Origin: Candidatus Daviesbacteria bacterium
GTDB taxonomy: Bacteria; Patescibacteriota; Microgenomatia; Daviesbacterales; UBA10151
Assembly: GCA_003519445.1 (NCBI GenBank)
Contig: DOWS01000045.1
Span: forward strand, 1,026-12,069
Direction of reading: 5' to 3'
Length of the DNA stretch: 11,044 nt
Shown here: piece after piece, positions 10,302 to 11,044 of the stretch
Position numbering within the stretch: the stretch's first letter is position 1
Layout: each line of letters begins with the position of its first letter
The notes under the pieces: model-generated
Databases searched by the model: none
The model's input: the letters and a program-made list of their open reading frames with translations, nothing else
Told to the model about the DNA's origin: nothing
Made by a program: the position numbers and the translations under genes

Positions 10302-11044
10302 ATCTTCGGATAAATCACTTTACCAAAGGGTTTATCCAAAACTTGGCCTTTATCATACACGGTTTTTCCTCTTAAAACCACTCTTTTTACTTTTCCTGTA
10401 ACTTGCATACCTTCAAAGGGAGTCCATTTACATTTAGTATACAAGCGTCTAGCGTCTAGCGTATAGCGTATAGTTGGATCAACTTCAATATAAGTATCAA
10501 GCTGTATTGGAATATTAAAAATTTTGGCAGGATTGGTGTGGCAGAGGCGGATGATGTCTTCTATTGTTAATCTTCCTTCATGGACTGCTGTTAAAAGCAG
10601 GGGGAGGGTGGTTTCCAGGCCGGGAACGCCATTTGGAGGATTTGAAGAAAGTTTTTCTTCTTTAGTATGCGGAGCATGGTCGGAAGCAACCATATCAATT
10701 GTTCGGTCTTTAACTGCTTTCCACAAGACCTTGGGATCTTCAAGAGGCGGCCGCATCATGCCAAACGGTCCCAGTCTTTTAGCATCCTTTTCTGTTAAAA
10801 AAAGATGGTGAGCAGTTACTTCACAAGTTATACTCAATCCATCTTGTTTAGCTTGTCTTATCAAACTAATCTCACTTGTCTTTGAAACATGGCAAACATG
10901 TAATTTGTTATTATTTTTTCTTGCCAGTTCTATTGCTTTTTGTAAAGTTTCTCCTTCGGCATGAACCATCAAAACCTTGTCTTTTGGCCATTTTTCAAAA
11001 ATAATTTGCAGGATTTTTGGATTTTCCTGAAGTAAAGTTCCTGT
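10298..11044 (-). CDS. pyrC: Dihydroorotase, 5' end beyond window
   Basis: Zinc amidohydrolase closing carbamoyl-aspartate to dihydroorotate. 248 residues are visible, open to the right edge; the internal TTG/ATG at 10972-10967 is not the start. Motifs: VHAEGE (27-32), HVCHVSKTSEI (49-59) with a metal-ligand His, CEVTAHHLFLT (74-84), and the catalytic SDHAPHTKEEK (121-131) with Asp122, then NGVPGLET. This is the dihydroorotase subtype related to the eukaryotic CAD domain. The N-terminal HxH metal site and carboxylated Lys lie outside the window. A heptamer array at 10444-10471 is translated within the C-terminal beta-domain (RYTLDARRLY) without disturbing the following KCKWTPFEG motif. It overlaps pyrD by 4 nt and forms an operon with it. 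Confidence 0.93.
   Translation of the reverse strand, partial: TGTLLQENPKILQIIFEKWPKDKVLMVHAEGETLQKAIELARKNNNKLHVCHVSKTSEISLIRQAKQDGLSITCEVTAHHLFLTEKDAKRLGPFGMMRPPLEDPKVLWKAVKDRTIDMVASDHAPHTKEEKLSSNPPNGVPGLETTLPLLLTAVHEGRLTIEDIIRLCHTNPAKIFNIPIQLDTYIEVDPTIRYTLDARRLYTKCKWTPFEGMQVTGKVKRVVLRGKTVYDKGQVLDKPFGKVIYPKI
10444..10471. repeat. Heptamer array 6 inside pyrC
   Basis: Four units: AGCGTCT twice, then AGCGTAT twice. It encodes about 10 residues (visible residues 192-201) of the dihydroorotase C-terminal region. The array is 28 nt, not a multiple of three, so it cannot simply be an added in-frame block; it must replace existing sequence or have come with a compensating change. Confidence 0.8.

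Noticed and set aside
10967..10972. Internal TTG/ATG as the start of dihydroorotase
   Set aside because: The frame is open to the window edge and the visible motifs begin mid-protein; the N-terminal metal site must lie beyond the window.

Overview
The gene content suggests a small-genome, AT-rich bacterium of the Candidate Phyla Radiation (Patescibacteria), most like Microgenomates. This is an inference from the style of the long O-antigen-ligase/TPR protein, the Cas2/PaaX-like regulator, the MreB sequence, and the many short repeats inside genes. No rRNA, tRNA or CRISPR array is visible.

Layout. Positions 1-4336 are a minus-strand block that probably reads hypothetical protein, then O-antigen ligase with C-terminal TPRs, then an 86-aa conserved-looking protein, then peptide deformylase (def), then methionyl-tRNA formyltransferase (fmt, cut by the left edge). 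Def and Fmt are the two enzymes of the N-formyl-methionine cycle. Positions 4414-5027 hold a MntA/HepT toxin-antitoxin pair (minus), divergent from a VIT1/CCC1-type metal transporter (5066-5560, plus). Positions 5561-7221 are a low-density region with a PaaX/Cas2-like regulator (plus), a DUF4258/DUF2283 pair (minus), duplicated ~73-bp blocks on either side of the regulator, and a displaced copy of the mreB leader. mreB lies at 7222-8289 (plus). Positions 8294-11044 are a minus-strand operon reading dihydroorotase (cut by the right edge), dihydroorotate dehydrogenase, a 99-aa DUF6922-like protein, and an AbiEii-type nucleotidyltransferase. Pyrimidine synthesis genes are thus joined to a toxin-antitoxin-like pair.

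Three themes deserve attention. (1) Repeats have entered coding genes in frame. def carries a perfect 11-bp-stem palindrome and is flanked by two inverted copies of a structured 22-nt repeat whose two differences compensate each other. The O-antigen ligase and pyrC carry arrays of degenerate heptamers that are translated. (2) Many genes have a sigma70-like -10 box (often extended, TGnTAnnnT) ending exactly 6 nt before the start codon, which predicts leaderless mRNAs for def, vit, the Cas2-like gene, DUF4258, mreB and the DUF6922 gene. (3) Three different toxin-antitoxin-like modules and a solo Cas2-fold regulator with a palindromic operator sit within about 5 kb. All functional statements come from reading motifs; no database search was run.
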